NCBI GenBank assembly: GCA_034509755.1
Contig: CM067555.1
Coordinates: forward strand, 23,448,142-23,512,141
Reading direction: 5' to 3'
Origin: Anisodus tanguticus
Lineage: Eukaryota > Streptophyta > Magnoliopsida > Solanales > Solanaceae
Length of the DNA stretch: 64,000 bases
Made by a program: the position numbers and the translations under genes. Below are positions 33,307 to 46,115 of this stretch, one piece after another (position 1 is the stretch's first letter; each line of letters opens with the position of its first letter). The notes under the pieces are model-generated. The model did no database searches, was not told the origin of the DNA, and saw only the letters and a program-made list of their open reading frames with translations.

Positions 33307-33400
33307 TAATGGCTACACTAGGGTTAGGGTTTGCATGGGTGAGTAAAGAGAGGAGATGTTTTTTGCCAAATCTTTGAAGCCTAAAGAGCCGAGATAGGGA

Positions 33401-34007
33401 CAAATGTGCAGCTGTAGAATGGAAATGCGGTCACCATATAGATCAAGTCTAAAACCAACCAGACGTCCCAGGTACACTGTTATATTATATGACCAAAGTG
33501 CGGTCTACCGAATGGTTATGCGGCCCGCAGAATGGCTATGTGGTTCGTAGGGTCGTCCACATAATGGGCCTCAGAACGGTAAGTCACTCTCACATTCTAC
33601 GACCAAAGTGCAATTTGCAAAATGGAAGTGCAACCCGCTAAATAGTCCGTAGAACGAGCGTGTCCTTTTTCTTTAAATGGTATGTCACTCTCACATTCTA
33701 CGACTGAAGTGCGGTCCACAAAATGGAAGTGCAACCCGCTAAATAGTCCACAGAATGAGCGTGTCCTTTTTCTTTAAATGTGCGAGCTCTGAAATTTTCA
33801 AGTTATTTTCACTTCCTCACAACCCTAGAACGACTTTGCTCTCCTCTCAACCTCCCACATCAAGGTAAGATAATTCATATGATTCTTAATCAATACTAGT
33901 ACTAAATGCATGATTCTTAAACACAAACACATGATTTCCAAGATAAATACTTCTCAAGCAATTCAAATATAGGGTTTTTGATGTAATTTGTCAGAGAAGC
34001 AAACTAG
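33401..34007. other. Repeat-derived sequence, probably the old LTR interrupted by the LINE
   Basis: CAAAGTGCGGTCTACCGAATGG and CGGCCCGCAGAATGG motifs recur, as in the promoter part of some gypsy LTRs. ACATCAAGGTAAG at about 33860 resembles the leader junction seen in other LTRs here (for example GTTTAAGGTATG at 35090). No gene. Confidence 0.45.
33578..33780. repeat. 101-bp tandem duplication
   Basis: Two adjacent units start GGTAAGTCACTCTCACATTC and GGTATGTCACTCTCACATTC and end CTTTTTCTTTAAATG. Period 101 bp, roughly ten differences. Confidence 0.9.
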
Positions 34008-34205
34008 GAGCCTATTTGGATTGACTTTTAGGTGATTTTAAGCCAAAATAGCCTTTAAGCACTTTTTCAGTATTTAGCTAAAATAAAAAAGTGCTTTTAA
34101 GCACTTATTTTTAACAAAAATAAGTCAAAAGTCATAAGGTAGAATTCATAGCTTATAGCTTTTGGCTTATAAGTCAAAAGGCATAAGCCCATCTAAACAA
34201 GCTCT
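34008..34205. mobile_element. MITE with GAGCYTRTTTRGAT termini
   Basis: The left end GAGCCTATTTGGATTGACTTTTAG and right end GGCATAAGCCCATCTAAACAAGCTC form imperfect inverted repeats of about 24 bp. Internal pairs such as AAGTGCTTTTAAGCACTT make the whole 198 bp foldable, typical of hAT-derived MITEs. Confidence 0.78.
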
Positions 34206-35904
34206 AGTTCATTGAATTGGAGCATTCATATATATGTTAGGATTTTGTTACACTACATAAATTGGCATATCGAATATACCTTAAGTTAAGAATCCTACGA
34301 TAAGGAAGAAGGTTCTATTGGGAAGATTAAGGAATGGTCGAGTTGAAACCGAAGGAATCATAAGAGTTTAAAGAGCCGTAATGCCCTTCGTGCTTACAAT
34401 ACTTATGTTGAGTGCATAGTGTTAAGCCGATACAAGATGAGAAAAGTATAATGTTCATAAAAAGGACAAGGAAGGCCTTGGGCACAAGTTGGAAGCATAT
34501 CCAACAGATTCTGAGTTATACTGGTCATTTCGCACATGTTTGAGAACCCAATTAACTGACTTAAGTTCCGATGACTTGGGCTCCATTCCTAGGGTTATAT
34601 ACGACATAAATAGATGTTAAGAAGGTATATGGATGGTTATAAGTCATTGAGATTAAATGAATCACATCTCAATAAAGTTTGACGAAGATAGGATGATATA
34701 CTAAACGTTTTGCCCTACGGAATCCGTTTTGCCTCGCAGATGACACAACAGATCAAGGACACTATTTAACCACCTCAATACCACCATATGTGGTGGTATA
34801 TGCGGCCGCATGCATATTCATCCACATATGTGAGGAGGTGGGCATCCTTTAAATAGGCGAAAGTCGGCCCTTCACCCAAAATATTTCCATTTTGCCCCAA
34901 ATTGAACCTAGATTCTCTCAAACCCTCTACCGAGGTATATACATTATTTAAGAGCTATTACATAAGATTAATATATGAATTATCCCTTAAGAATCTTGGA
35001 TCACCTTGAAATGTCTCTTGGATTATCAGAAACAACTCTGGAGTTTTGAAGAATCGAAAGTAGCTTTTGTGTGGAGGATCTCTTGGAAGTTTAAGGTATG
35101 ATTCTTGTTGTTCCTAGTATTGTTATGTTCTCCTAGCTTATAATAATCTTTTTTGCAAATAAATTCATGGAGAAATTGGGACAAACTCTACAGTTGATCA
35201 TAGTGGTTGTTGTGTAAATTGTTGATGGTTTTAATAGGATTCTTAGAGTAACTTTGGCTAGATTTCATGGAGTATGATTGTTGCAGTATTGTGATATTGT
35301 GTTGTTATAGAAGAGGTAATAATAGCTCAAGTACCATGAAAAAAGATGGAATAGAGTATGCACGTTAAGTGTTCGACAAAATGTCGCAATGACGAAATCA
35401 TGAAACTATTGGTTGGATATTGATATGAATTATATTAATTGTCTAGGTTGACACTTATACGATGAGCGAGACGCCATAGGAGTAGTGTTTCCCTGCTAAC
35501 AAGGTATGTAAGGCTTATCTTTTTCTCTGTTGTCATGATCGACATAAAAATGACACTTGCGAGTTGCTATCCAATATATCTGCTCCATTCCTAATTGATA
35601 AGAATGTACTTATGACTTATTCCGTCGCTTGGTTATATTTTTTAGCTGCTCTTGATTGAGTCTACTATCCGTATCCTATCGAGTCATAGTTAACTTGATA
35701 TAAAAAAGCTTCATGTTGATATTCTTGAAAGTTGAGTCAAATGTACGTCACATTGTTCTTATTGATTCACATGAGAAGAAAAGGTACTATGTAATCCTTA
35801 TAAAGGAGTCGGAGGTGTAAACACCTTATATCACTCCAACGGATTCAAAAGAGTATTCCATGTTCCATAAGAGGTCATCATATGCATGTAATATATATAT
35901 ATAT

Positions 35905-36070
35905 TTCCCTCAGAGGTCTATGGCGTTATATACACAGAAATACATATATGATATTGATGATATTGCCCACAGTGGCCTATGACATTATATACGCAGTTTA
36001 TACCGATATGGGACTGATGATATAACCCATTGATGCCTACAACATTATATACACGATTATATTTCGTTTA
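35905..36070 (+). repeat. 60-bp tandem repeat in the LTR
   Basis: Three units carry TGGCGTTATATACACAG, TGACATTATATACGCAG and CAACATTATATACACG at 35921, 35980 and 36040, a spacing of 59-60 bp, with GATGATAT..CCCA between them. The same array is in the other LTR at about 45595-45755. Confidence 0.8.
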
Positions 36071-36211
36071 TACATATTCTGGCCCACAGATGCACTCAGA
36101 GTACATGTTGTCTTTCCATTGCTCTATCTGATAGTTATGCATTTCAGTTATAGCTTAGGCTTATGCTTCATTTACAATGTTGTACTTGTTTATAGTTTCA
36201 ACCTTACATAT

Positions 36212-36232
36212 TCAGTACATCTTTCGTACTGA
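36212..36232 (+). other. LTR hairpin TCAGTAC-N7-GTACTGA
   Basis: A perfect 7-bp stem with a 7-nt loop, followed at once by TGTC. The same arrangement appears in LTR A at 54529-54549 and in weaker form in four other LTRs of this window. Confidence 0.8.
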
Positions 36233-36377
36233 TGTCTCTTTATGGGGCACTGTGTCTCATGCCCATAGGTATATATAAAGATTCAGACAATACCTTGTAG
36301 TAGGTGACTCGACTCAGCTGAGAATTGTCACGCTTCTTTCTTCCAGAGCTGTCTAGTGAGCTAATAGGTATGATAGT

Positions 36378-36380
<3 letters not shown>

Positions 36381-36411
<31 letters not shown>

Positions 36412-36516
36412 TGGGTACAACGGTGCCCTATCCCGACCGGATGTTGATATACTCTATAGAGGCTTGTAGACAATCGTTTTGTGTACATTGATCTTGTGAG
36501 ACCTTGTCGCCCCTGT

Positions 36517-36565
<49 letters not shown>
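36381..36565. repeat. Two (TA)n tracts in the 5' LTR
   Basis: TA runs at 36381-36409 and 36519-36565. In the partner LTR the first site is a compound CA/TA tract (46070-46115) and the second is not expanded. Confidence 0.95.
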
Positions 36566-36568
<3 letters not shown>

Positions 36569-36730
36569 TTTTTCTACATGCGAGTAATCATGTCTTGTTC
36601 ATGTAATTTCCGTTAGAGGCCTTGTCGGTCCATGTTTAGTTGGAATATGTTACGGTGTATCGGGATCGTAGGCTCGGGTCTTCAGGCGCCGGGAGACGAC
36701 GACACCCCCAAGGTTGGGGTGTGACAAACT

Positions 36731-36742
36731 TGGTATCAGAGC
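36731..36742 (+). promoter_or_regulatory. Primer-binding site (tRNA-Met)
   Basis: TGGTATCAGAGC lies four bases after the LTR and matches the 3' end of initiator Met tRNA over all 12 bases. Confidence 0.9.
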
Positions 36743-36922
36743 AGGCCAGTCCTAGGGATGTCTACAAGCTATTTTTAGTAGAGTCTTGCTTATGGGTGTG
36801 TTGCGCGCCATACTTATAAACAAGAGGCTACAGGGTATTTAGGAGGGTTTTCTTCTTTCTTGATCTAGATCGTGCACTAGAGCCGAGCTGTAAGTATCTC
36901 TTTCCTAATATTTCCGTATTAC

Positions 36923-38224
36923 GATTTTAGCGATGTCTTCTTCAAGAGATACACCTTCTATCGAGATCGACCCATCCGAGGACATGAGTGGATTACCTCT
37001 CCATCAGCCTTTGACCTAGATACAATCAGGGGAACCAAGACAGACCTCCGTACCGTCAGATATACCCTAACACCGTCTGACAAAGATGTTAGGAGGGCAG
37101 TTCAGGTATTGACCCAGTTGGTGGCCTCTTATGCACGATAACATCCTGATATGATTGACAGAGATAGACCGCTAGAAGGGTCAGGGAGTTCTCAGCCTAG
37201 GGAATTTATTGGTCAGGGATAACTAATGATCGGTAGGGCTGACTCAGTGGGAGCAAGAGAAAGGACTAAGAGAGTTAAACTGGTTGGTGGTTATTGGGAA
37301 TGACGAGAATGAGGAAGGAATTCATGATCAATATGACAATGAGATTGTTTGCGACGGATCGGGTATGATCAGAGTTTTTTGGTAAGGCTGAGACAGAGGT
37401 CACAACCCTCAATATCTCAGGATCAAAATAGGAGAGGTTCTAATATAGTGGGTCCATCTAGGACATGTTGTAGGATATGTGGATGGATGCATGCTAGGCC
37501 CTATCGCAAGGAGAAATGAGGTTGCTATTGGTGTGGTAATTGAGGACACAGGATACGAGAGTGTCTCAAACATGATTTTAGTGATGTCTTCTTCAAGAGA
37601 TACACCTTCTATCGAGATTGACCCATCTGAGGACATGAGTGGATTACCTCTCCATCAGCCTTTGACCTAGATATAATCAGGGGAACCGAGACAGACCTCC
37701 GTACCGTCAGATATACCCTAACACCGTCTGACGAAGATGTTAGGAGGGTAGTTCAGGTATTGACCCAGTTTGTGGCCTCTCATGCACGATAACATCCCGA
37801 TATGATTGACAGAGATAGACCGCTAGAAAGGTCAGGGAGTTCTTAGGCCAGGGAATTTATTGGTCAGGGATAACTAATGATCGGTAGGGCTGACTCAGTG
37901 GGAGCAAGAGAAAGGACTAAGAGAGTTAAACTGGTTGGTGGTTATTGGGAATGGCAGAATGAGGAAGGAATTCATGATCAATATGACAGTTGTTTGCGAC
38001 ATATCAGGTACGATCAGAGTTTTTTGGTAAGGCTGAGACAGAGGTCACAACCCTCAATATCTCAGGATCAAAATAGGAGAGGTTCTAACGTAGTGGGGCC
38101 ATCTAGGACATGTTGTAGGACATGTGGATGGATGCATGCTAGGACCTATCGCAAGGAGAAATGAGGTTGCTATTGGTATGGTAATCGAGGACACAAGATA
38201 CGAGAGTGTCCCAGACTAGCCTAT
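36923..38224 (+). pseudogene. Tandemly duplicated gag remnant
   Basis: Two units of about 650 bp (36923-37573 and 37574-38224), more than 90 percent alike by eye. Each begins with an ATG frame MSSSRDTPSIEIDPSEDMSG and ends in a zinc-knuckle region after CGWMHAR.YRKEK. Unit 1 reads CYWCGN-stop-GHRIREC, with the cysteines kept but Arg changed to a stop. Unit 2 reads CYWYGNRGHKIREC, with the stop absent but a Cys lost. The usual retrotransposon gag core between N-terminus and knuckle is missing from both, so deletion preceded duplication. Confidence 0.8.
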
Positions 38225-41200
38225 AGAAGAAAAGAGAAGAGCGAGGACGTAGCCTCGAATTTTGATGGTACACGAAGAGAACGGATGAGAGCAAGTATGA
38301 TACTAATTTACTTATTCATCTAGTTACCTTCTACATGTGCAACACAAACTTATTTTATACTCTAGAAGAGTGACACCATTTTAGGAATCGATCTCTTGAA
38401 TTCCCCGTGGAATAAGATAGTTTGGTAAGAAAGAATGCGGATGTATAGATACCAATTGAAGAAGACAACTTTTAGTCAAATGCATAGTTAAAGTTATGTA
38501 TGCGTATTGTAAATAGAACGGATATGGAGCCCCAACTTGACATAGTGCTGAAGTGTGACATATTTTCAAGCAAATATACTAGATAAACTCCTAATTTGTG
38601 TTAACGTATCATTTGTTGATTGTATGAAAATCCCAGGCTCTGGGTGAGGAATGACAAATCGAAATAAGAACAAAAGGAAATGTAAGGAAAAAATGGCTGT
38701 TGGGAAGTTTGGATTGTCGTGAGAATGTTTTTTTTCGTTTCTTAGTGACTTATGTCCTTTGAATTTGAGAATATGCTAGGAATACATGATTTAAAAGAAT
38801 ACTTTAGAGTCCAAGTAATTAAGGGAAACCCAAAATATTGACAAGGAAAATGGACTTCTGGAGTTAGGTTACTTGAAGCTTCGTTTCAGGAAGCAGTTAA
38901 AGAAAAGGGACGCAAAATGTCATGCCCAAATTAGTAACCCCAACTCCTCCAGAAGAACTGGACCATTTATGAAGACTGAGAGACAAGATGAGTTTCATCG
39001 GTGTAGGGCAAAAGGCATACCTTCTATACCATTAGCAAATACGTATGTGGGTGGCGGTAAGACAACGAATTTTCAGTATTGGGTGATAAAATTTTCGCAT
39101 TCTATGGTGTAATTTGATAAGCCGACATGGCAAGAATAACTTGTTAAAGACCATTCATGATAAATATTTCAATGTGACAAGAAAACAACTATAAGTAGTA
39201 AAGGGAAGTTCAAATAAAAGTATTATGACAAAATAATAAGGCCGAAGGATTTTCCTGAAATAGATTGACAGGCGGAAAGATTATACTATCAAGGATACCG
39301 ATAACAAAACTATGGTGGGACCTACAACAATAATAGCAAGGGAATGATACTTGAACCTTCCTATCCAAGACTAAAACACCCGACGTCCAGAAGTGATGGT
39401 ACAAGAATTACATAAAGAAAAAAGATCCTTAAAGGAATTTAAGCCAGAAATGCAAGGGTGAAAGGATCGAGTGACGGGTTAAGAGGAAATCTAATATCAT
39501 AAAGGGGGGAGCCGAGTTGGTAGTAGATTAAAAACCGGGCTATAATTTGAAATTAAAGATGTCCAACACTAACTCTGCTACAAGGGTAAGCCAGACACTT
39601 GAGGATATGCAAGTAGAAGTAAGGATGAACGAGACCGATCTAAGTACATGATGAAAGGATAAAATAACCAACAGTCTCAAAAGTCCAGGGTAGACGTTTG
39701 GAACATTAGTAAACGAATAAGGATAATGAATCAAAGATATAAGTAGGCGAATAATGGTAAACTCTGGGTTGTCAAATTAAATAGGAACTCTACTAAGCGG
39801 GTAGTATAATGATCATGAAATCTAAGGATGTCGGATGTGAAGGAAGCCTAAATTGCCAAGTAAAGACAAGAGATAATTTAAGACAGATCGACACCTAGTA
39901 AAGATGAATCCTTTAATAAGAAAAGGGTAAGATGACCCTTAGAATTAACAATACTGAAGAACAGTACGATAGTGTCAAAGGTTTTCCTCCAGATACGATA
40001 CATATGACATACTCGGCAAAAGAATAGTCGAATGTGGTGAGTAGTGAATCTTGAAGTTACCAGAGTCCAGTCTCCAGTACGTAAGGGGAAAAATACATCA
40101 AAGAGAAGAGGTGTCCCATCTCCAGTACGTAAGCAAAAAGGAAAGTAAGATGAATCGTAAAGGAACGATACAATTTTTTTTAGAAGGATACTTGAGTAAA
40201 AATGGGATACGACTAAGGGAAGATGGACATATATTGGACTAGTCATTTATAGAATATCCGAATTGGAGACGTTATGAGAAGTAAGAGATTTTGACGTAAC
40301 ATACAAGGATGTAGTTGACAATATGGTCGAGCACCGCCAGTAAGATGAGGAAAATGAAGATTAAAGGAAAGTGTAAGGTAGTAAGTAGTTAGCAGAAATA
40401 GAAGCCAAGTGATGATAAATCCTTGAAGCAAAAATGCGGAAGGAACTTATCTTATATTTAGAGTTAAGGGAACGTCGAGATGAATGCTATTATAGCAATC
40501 CACTCATCTAGAACGTATGAAGATATAGCCTGACGTCTAGGAAAGGTAGTAACAGAAAACCATATTGAAAATCAGAGATTGATGGTTGACACATAAGAGG
40601 ATGCACACTTGAAACGGGAAAAGTTAATCAAGGATTATTGGGTAGCATGTGAGTTTTTAAAGTTTATTCCATTACTATCGTAATTCATTTTGATCTAGAA
40701 AACTGATATATAAATGGCTCGACAGTTTGCATTGTGGAAATTAGGACAATATATAAGGTTGAGGATTGGCTAATAATTCATATTGAGAAGAATATCTATT
40801 TTCTGGAAGATATCTTGAACCATTGCACAAACACTCTCTCTCTTTGGCAAACAACCTGTAAGAAACCGAGTTGAAGAGGACTATGGATGCTTAAATTTTG
40901 CCACTCCTTTATTCTAATAGGCCATCCAAAAGTAAGATTCAAATTGCTAGAATTATGTTATACGTAGATGTACTGAACTTGGAAAGACAATAACCGTTAT
41001 ACGAGGTACTGGCATGTCGACACATAAGGCTTTGTGTCGCAAAGATGGACAAGACTCCTATTGAATAATGAAGAAGGAACCGATTCATGGTAACATTAGT
41101 AAATGAGATACATTAAGATATAGGAAAGTGCCCGAGTTAATAGAAGGATATTTTAGAAAACTTGACGATAGGAGACGAATAAAAATTTAAAAATAAGGAA

Positions 41201-41509
41201 TGACGTAATCTGAGACATTAATGATTGTGGTACCCGAATTTGACCAAGGAATATAATGATAGACTGACACACCTATCTAGTTCTTACATTGGATACTGAG
41301 ATCATTTGTTGGGTATCCCTTTCAAAATATCTATGATAGAAACGTGAAGGTAGAGTAGAAATTATTGAATGAAAACGATTATATCTATAAGTGTGAAAAT
41401 GAGAAAGGGATGTACAAGAGTGTGTAATAGAGATGGAACAAAAGAATGAAAGAGGAAACGAACGCAGATAATCATATTGTTACAAAACTCCTAACCTATG
41501 ACGACCATA
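38225..41509. other. Long interior of unknown origin in the pol-less element
   Basis: Purine-rich, with stops in all frames. I looked for [FY]xDD, DxG protease, HHCC and DDE patterns and found none. A TCTCCAGTACGTAAG string occurs twice near 40070-40135. Open frames here (for example 38873-39112 and 39878-40246) have no recognisable domain. Confidence 0.5.
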
Positions 41510-43498
41510 TGTCATGACCCAAATCGGAGGGCCGCGAAGGGCACCCGGACCCCACCCGCCGGGTACCACTAATCACACTATCAAACACCTACTCATAATT
41601 AAATACGAACTAAGCCAAAAAATATTATAGAAAATCTTAATCAGAAATCCAATTTTCATATATACATACCCATACCAAGGTCGACAAGGCCATACATGAC
41701 AACTAACTACAGGACACCTGTCTACAAGCCTCTAAAGAATACATGACATCATAAGGATGGGACAGGACCCCACCATACACATATGCGGATGCAAAATTAC
41801 CGTACCACGACCAATTGCAACTCTAAAACAAATAGAGTGCTCCAATATCAGCTGAACCAGCAACCAACTAGCGTGTACCGTCACCTTCTTTAACCGAACC
41901 TGCGGGCATGAAACGCAACGTCCCCCGACAAAAGGGACGTTAGTATGATTGATGTACCGAGTATGTCAGGAATGAACAATAGTATAACAGGGATTTACCA
42001 ACAACTGAAACTGAAACAACTAACCAACAGTAAATGCCTCTGAGGGCCCTAATACATATGCCTAAATGTTATGCACAATGCAATATACATTTACATTAGC
42101 CCCTTTCGGGCATCTTCCTTACCATAACAACCTCTGTGGGCATCATTTCATGTCGGCCTCTGTGGGCACCATACCATGTAATGATTAATAAATGTATGCA
42201 TAATGCAAATGCGGTATACTAATGTCCACACAGGAATCCTCCCATAACCGCTTCTGTGGGCATCAGGTTATATCACCACACAAGGGCATCACATCATCAC
42301 ATCATATTGGCCTCTTCGGGCTCTTTCGTGATAGTCTGTACCAGTTGCAGGTGGTGTGCGTATATAACACCTTTCCTTTTCCCATTTCCCGTACATATAT
42401 ATATATATATATATAATATTTACCATATAGTAGTGTGCACAACACAAGTGGTCCAGGGTAATATATGAATGCAATGCCAATGAAATGCATGAATAATAAT
42501 AAACATCCGGAGCGACATAATATCCTTTACACCTTTGGTTAAAATTGGGAACATCAACATCTTTTCCGTATGCCTTAATAAGGACTTAGGAATATATTTA
42601 GACATGCTTTTAGCATAGGAATCAATAACATGAATATTCTTAACTACCAGGAGTAGAATAAATTATGGGGCAATAACACGATTATATTTTGTTATATGGA
42701 ACATGCCAAAAGAACAAAATAATTTGCCTTAACATACCTCGACTCAAGATCTTGGAAATAACTATGATGGGTTAATCTCCCTTTAAATCTTAACCTCGAA
42801 TCCAAGCTTAAAATTAAAATAACCCCATTACTGCATGTATACCCTGTGCTACACATGAAATTTAAGGAGAAAGTTGTTCCAACTTGACTCTTAAATTTCG
42901 TGAAACAAAGAGAAACATTTGCTGAATGTGTTGAGAATTACGTTTTCACAGGGGAAAGACTTTAACATTTAGAAATGAAAATGAACGGGAGGAAGCCTAG
43001 TTAACTAATGGAAGTGCTATATAAAAATGAATGATAGCCACTTTAATGATATGTCCCCCACCCCTAACTTAATTCCTAATAGTAAAGTTGCCACCTATAG
43101 ATTATTTAGGCTAGTGATTTAGGTAGCTTACTTAGGGATTCACACGTGGAGATTCCCCACTAGCTTTGTCCCCTCAATTTATTAATTGATCCCACAATTA
43201 ATCAATTATACACACAATTAATTCTAGATCCCACTTCATTTAAATCCTAAAAACTCATAAGACCTTCGTATACACAATGTCATAATTTATATTATGACAC
43301 TAGTCCATAATTTCTTTATGCACATACCAAATTTATTTCCGCTCCCCGTCGTCACACTTGTTGTATCCAAAATTATTTCGGGGTCTAATTCTTTTATATT
43401 CTAGTCTCTTTATTAGCATACGTGATATCACATAAAATCCTCGAGGCCTTATTACGCTTAGGTGCCCAAATCATTGTCTAAAATTCTGGGATGTTACA
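41510..43498 (-). mobile_element. Solo LTR of a gypsy element
   Basis: It begins TGTCATGACCC and ends GATGTTACA, with CCATA before (41505-41509) and CCATC after (43499-43503), a 4-of-5 target duplication. The minus strand has the LTR landmark GCGTTTCATGCCCGCAGGTTC (about 41900-41925), which fixes orientation. Repeated CCTCTGTGGGCAYCA words (42060-42330) and a TA tract (42394-42415) lie inside. No interior or second LTR remains, so recombination between LTRs probably removed them. Confidence 0.82.
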
Positions 43499-43870
43499 CC
43501 ATCGTGCAACGTCTCCTCCTTGTAAACTTACTTACGCTACATAACTATGAACTTTTATCACAAATACTATAGTGCGATGAAAATTGTATCAAGTGAATGA
43601 AAGATATACTTCCAATGTTAGGATTCAATGATTCATGTAAATGGCAGTTACTAAGTGATGTTGTAAGGGAGATGTACGACCGTGTGGGGTCAATGATGCA
43701 CCGATAATGTCATGTTTGTGTAACCATATGAGGCGATAGCTATGGTATTAGATTTCACAACAGGTTGAGATAATTCTATCTACAAAAGAACTCTGGCAGA
43801 GGTGTCAAAGAATATAAGAATCGCTATACTGAGTGATGATGCCCCAAACATTCAAGGACGAATGTTCTTA

Positions 43871-43882
43871 AAGGGGGAAGGA
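43871..43882 (+). other. Polypurine tract
   Basis: AAGGGGGAAGGA lies directly before the 3' LTR (TGTCACACCC), the standard plus-strand primer of gypsy elements. Confidence 0.85.
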
Positions 43883-46067
43883 TGTCACACCCTATAAATT
43901 TGCATATCGAATATACCTTAAGTTAAGAATAACGATAAGGAAGAAGGTTCTATTGGGAAGATTAAGAAATGGTCGAGTTGAAATCGAAGGAATCGTAAGA
44001 GTTTAAAGAGCTGTTACGCCCTCCGTGCTTGTAATCCTTATGTTGTGTTTGTCGTGTTAAGGCGATGCAATATGAGAAAATTATAATGTTCATAAAAAGG
44101 ACAAGGAAGGCTTTGGTCACAAGTTGGAAGCATATCCAAAATATTCTGAGTTATACTCGTCATTTCACGCACGTTTGAGAACCCGATTAAACGACTTAAG
44201 TTTCGATGACTTGGGCTCCGTTACGAGGTTCATGTATGACATAAATGGATGTTAAAATGGAATAGGGATGGTTATAAGTCATTGATATTAAAGAAATCAC
44301 ATCTCGATAAAGTTTGACAAAGATAGGACGATACGCTAAACGTTTCGCCCACGAAACCCCTTCTGGCTCGCGGATGCCACCACGAATCAAGACCACCATT
44401 TCAACACCTCACTGCCACTATTTCAACACCTCACTACCAATATTTCAACACCTCGCTGCCACCATATGCAGTGGAATATGCAGCTGCATATGGGAATATG
44501 CGCCGCATATGTAGCCGCATATGTGAGGCGGTGGGCAACCTTTAAATATGCCATTGTCGACCCTTCACCCAAAACATTTCCATTTCGCCCCAATTGAACC
44601 TAGATGCTCTCAAACAATATCCCATGGTATATACATCATTGAAGAGATATTCCACAAGATTAATATGTGAATTCTCCCTCAAGAAGCTTGGATCACCTTG
44701 AAATCTCTCTTGGATTATCAGAATCAACTCGGAAGTTTTGAAGAATCAGAATTAGCTTTTGTGTGGAGGATATATTGGAAGTTTAAGGTATGATTCTTGT
44801 TTTCCCTAGCATTCTTATGTTATCCTAGCTTAGAATGATCTTTTGGTAAATAAATCCATGGAGAAATTAGGACAAACTCTATTGTTGATCATGGCGTGGT
44901 TGTTGTGTAAATTGTTGAATGGTTTTAATGCGATTCTTGGACTAACTTTTTCTAGATGTCATGGAGTATAATTGTTGTAGTATTGATAATATTATGTTGT
45001 TATAGAAGAGGTAATAATACCTCAAGTACCATGAAAACAAGATGGAATAAAGTATGCACACTAAGTGTTCGACGAAATATCACAATGACAAAATCATGAA
45101 ACTGTTGGTTGGATATTAACATGGAATATCTTAATCATCTAAGTTGACACTTATACGATAAGCGAGACATTATAGGAGTAGTGTTTCCCTTCTAACAAAG
45201 ATGTAAGGCTTACCTTTCTATCTTTTGGCATGATCGACATAAAAACGACAATTACGAGTTGCTATCCAATATATCTGCTCCATTCCTAATTGCCAAGAAT
45301 GTACTTATCACTTATTCTACCTCTTGGTTATGGTTCTTAGCTACTCTTGATTGAGTCTACTATCCGTATCCTATCGAGTCGTACTTAACTTGATATAACG
45401 AAGCTTCATGTTGATAATCTTGAAAGTTGAGTCAAATGTACATCACATTGTTCTATTTGATTCATAAGAAAAAAAAGGGTACTATGTAACCCTCATAAAG
45501 GAGTTAGAGGTGTACCTTACGTCAGTCCATTGAATTCAAAAGAGTATTCCATATTCCATAAGAGGTCATCATATGCATGTAATATATATCTATATTTCCC
45601 TCAGAGGCCTATTGCATTATATACGCAGAAATACAGATATGATATTGATGATATTGCCTACAGTGGCCTATAGCGTTATATATGTAGTTTATATAGATAT
45701 GAGACTGATGATATAGCCCATAGAGGCCTACGACATTATATACACGATTATATTTCATTTATGCATATTCTAGCCCACAGATGCACTCAGAGTACATGTT
45801 GTCTTTCCATTCCCCTATCTTACAGTTATGCATTTCAGTTACAGTTTCAGCTTATGCTTCATTTACAATGTTGTACTTATTTATAGTTTCAACCTTACAT
45901 ATTATGTACATGTTTTTACTGATGTCCCTTTCTTGGGCACTGCATTTTATGGCCGCAGGTACATATAGAGATTCAGATAATACGTTACAGTAGGTGACTC
46001 GACTCAATTGAGGATTGTCATGCTCTTTTCTTTCGGAGCTATCTAGTGAGCTGATAGGTATGATGAT

Positions 46068-46115
<48 letters not shown>

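Larger units (their letters stand above)
26270..33400 (-). mobile_element. L1-type LINE with RNase H domain, nearly full length
   Basis: On the minus strand the order is ORF1 (33306 to about 30850), endonuclease (30678-30328), RT (30192-28371) and RNase H (27531-27043), the architecture of plant L1 elements. The 3' end lies near 26270, where the minus strand reads CCATTTTGGTGG...AAAAAGGAAAAAAGG, an eroded A-rich tail. Length about 7.1 kb. Many stops. I could not find a target duplication. Confidence 0.85.
34246..36726 (+). repeat. 5' LTR of the pol-less gypsy element
   Basis: It starts TGTTACACTACATAAATTGGC and ends GGTTGGGGTGTGACA. It contains a CCACCATATGTGGTGG hairpin (34781-34796), three units of a 60-bp repeat (about 35905-36070), the TCAGTAC/GTACTGA hairpin (36212-36232) and two TA tracts. 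Confidence 0.88.

Noticed and set aside
38873..40431. Several 60-120 codon frames on both strands in the pol-less element
   Set aside because: Codon content looks random, with no domain, no partner frame and no conserved start context.
43861..43882. Attachment-site or terminator reading of the G-rich run
   Set aside because: Its position directly before an LTR identifies it as a polypurine tract.
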